Assembly: GCA_037389465.1 (NCBI GenBank)
Contig: JAZARR010000171.1
Span: 4,487,001-4,551,000 of the forward strand
From: Baylisascaris procyonis
Taxonomy: Eukaryota; Nematoda; Chromadorea; Rhabditida; Ascarididae
DNA length: 64,000 nucleotides
Direction of reading: 5' to 3'
The position numbers and the translations under genes were made by a program. The notes under the pieces are model-generated. The model was not told the origin of the DNA. It saw only the letters and a list, made by a program, of their open reading frames with translations, and ran no database searches. How positions within the stretch are numbered: the first letter of the stretch is position 1; every line of letters begins with the position of its first letter. This document shows, one piece after another, positions 63,434 through 64,000 of the stretch.

Positions 63434-64000
63434 GTATAGAATTTTTAATTCCCGTTATGCGATAATCTCTGCAGTTGCCGCATTTTTTTATAAGTCTGTT
63501 TTGACGTCACTATTGCCCGAAGTTTCGTAATTCGAGCTGAGTCCACAAATTTGACATCGAAAACGTTCCACCAGGATATCACGATTCTTATGGAACAATG
63601 CTAGAAGTTATTTAATCGTTCGTACATTCATCAGAATTGAAGCGCCCGATCGTTTAGTCTAGCAAGATGAACCATTTCATGCTTAAAGCATTGGTGAGGA
63701 AAAATAAAGGTAACAGGTAAGGATGGGGAAATAATTTCTACATTTAACATAAAATTCAACAAATCATCAACATATCGTTTTGTGAACATTTAATTTTAAT
63801 ATAAATTTAATTTAATGTAGAATTAATCAAAAATTAATGTAAATTGACCAACATACGCATTTGTTTTTTATCCATTTATATTTTTTGCGAACCGTTTTAT
63901 TAAGTTGTTTTTTTTGTCAATTTTAATTTATACCGTTGCTATAACTGATTTACTGTGCATGATAATTTGGTAATTATGTCTTTGATTTTTGCAAATTTTT

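Larger units (their letters stand above)
51869..64000. other. Gene-poor right end, possibly introns of a large gene
   Basis: Apart from the candidate exons and repeats listed, no coding sequence is recognisable. Patches less AT-rich than average occur at 55.9-56.1, 56.7-56.9, 57.1-57.3, 58.1-58.3, 59.35-59.7 and 63.3-63.45 kb. If 51780-51868 is a real first exon, most of this would be long introns. Confidence 0.45.

Overview
This is eukaryotic nuclear DNA, most likely from a nematode. It is AT-rich, and its genes are broken by introns of roughly 240 bp to 2.4 kb with T-rich acceptors (TTTTCAG, TTTGCAG). Three strongly supported protein-coding genes, all on the + strand, have nematode-type domain architecture. 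The long introns and long gene-poor, microsatellite-rich spacers suggest a clade III (spirurid or filarial-like) worm rather than Caenorhabditis, but that is inference. I see no bacterial operon, CRISPR array, rRNA or intact tRNA.

Layout: (1) 188-263 is probably the last coding exon of an upstream gene; about 250 bp later comes gene A. (2) 549-6133 is a six-exon lipid phosphate phosphatase (LPP/PAP2 family, 338 aa). (3) 12632-16349 is a second, tandem LPP paralog (310 aa) with the same intron positions and phases. (4) 21775-33129 is a 15-exon F-spondin (spon-1 type, 813 aa): signal peptide, Reeler, spondin domain, three TSP1 repeats, a Kunitz domain and two more TSP1 repeats. (5) 33130-51779 is an 18.6 kb region with no supportable gene. 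It holds microsatellites, pyrimidine-rich minisatellites, a degenerate tRNA-like relic and one GC-richer island. (6) 51780-64000 has a few weak, splice-bounded exon candidates that could belong to a large-intron + strand gene running off the window, plus a MITE-like inverted-repeat element near 61 kb.

The two LPPs would be six-pass membrane ectophosphatases acting on lysophosphatidate-type lipids. F-spondin is a secreted matrix and axon/muscle-attachment protein. Nothing here shows that the LPPs and spon-1 work together; they look like ordinary chromosomal neighbours. I found no convincing new system. The most distinctive signals are a decayed 29 bp minisatellite in a spon-1 intron carrying three perfect CRE palindromes, the MITE-like element, the tandem LPP pair, an alternative splice choice that would truncate F-spondin, and recurrent G-rich islands.
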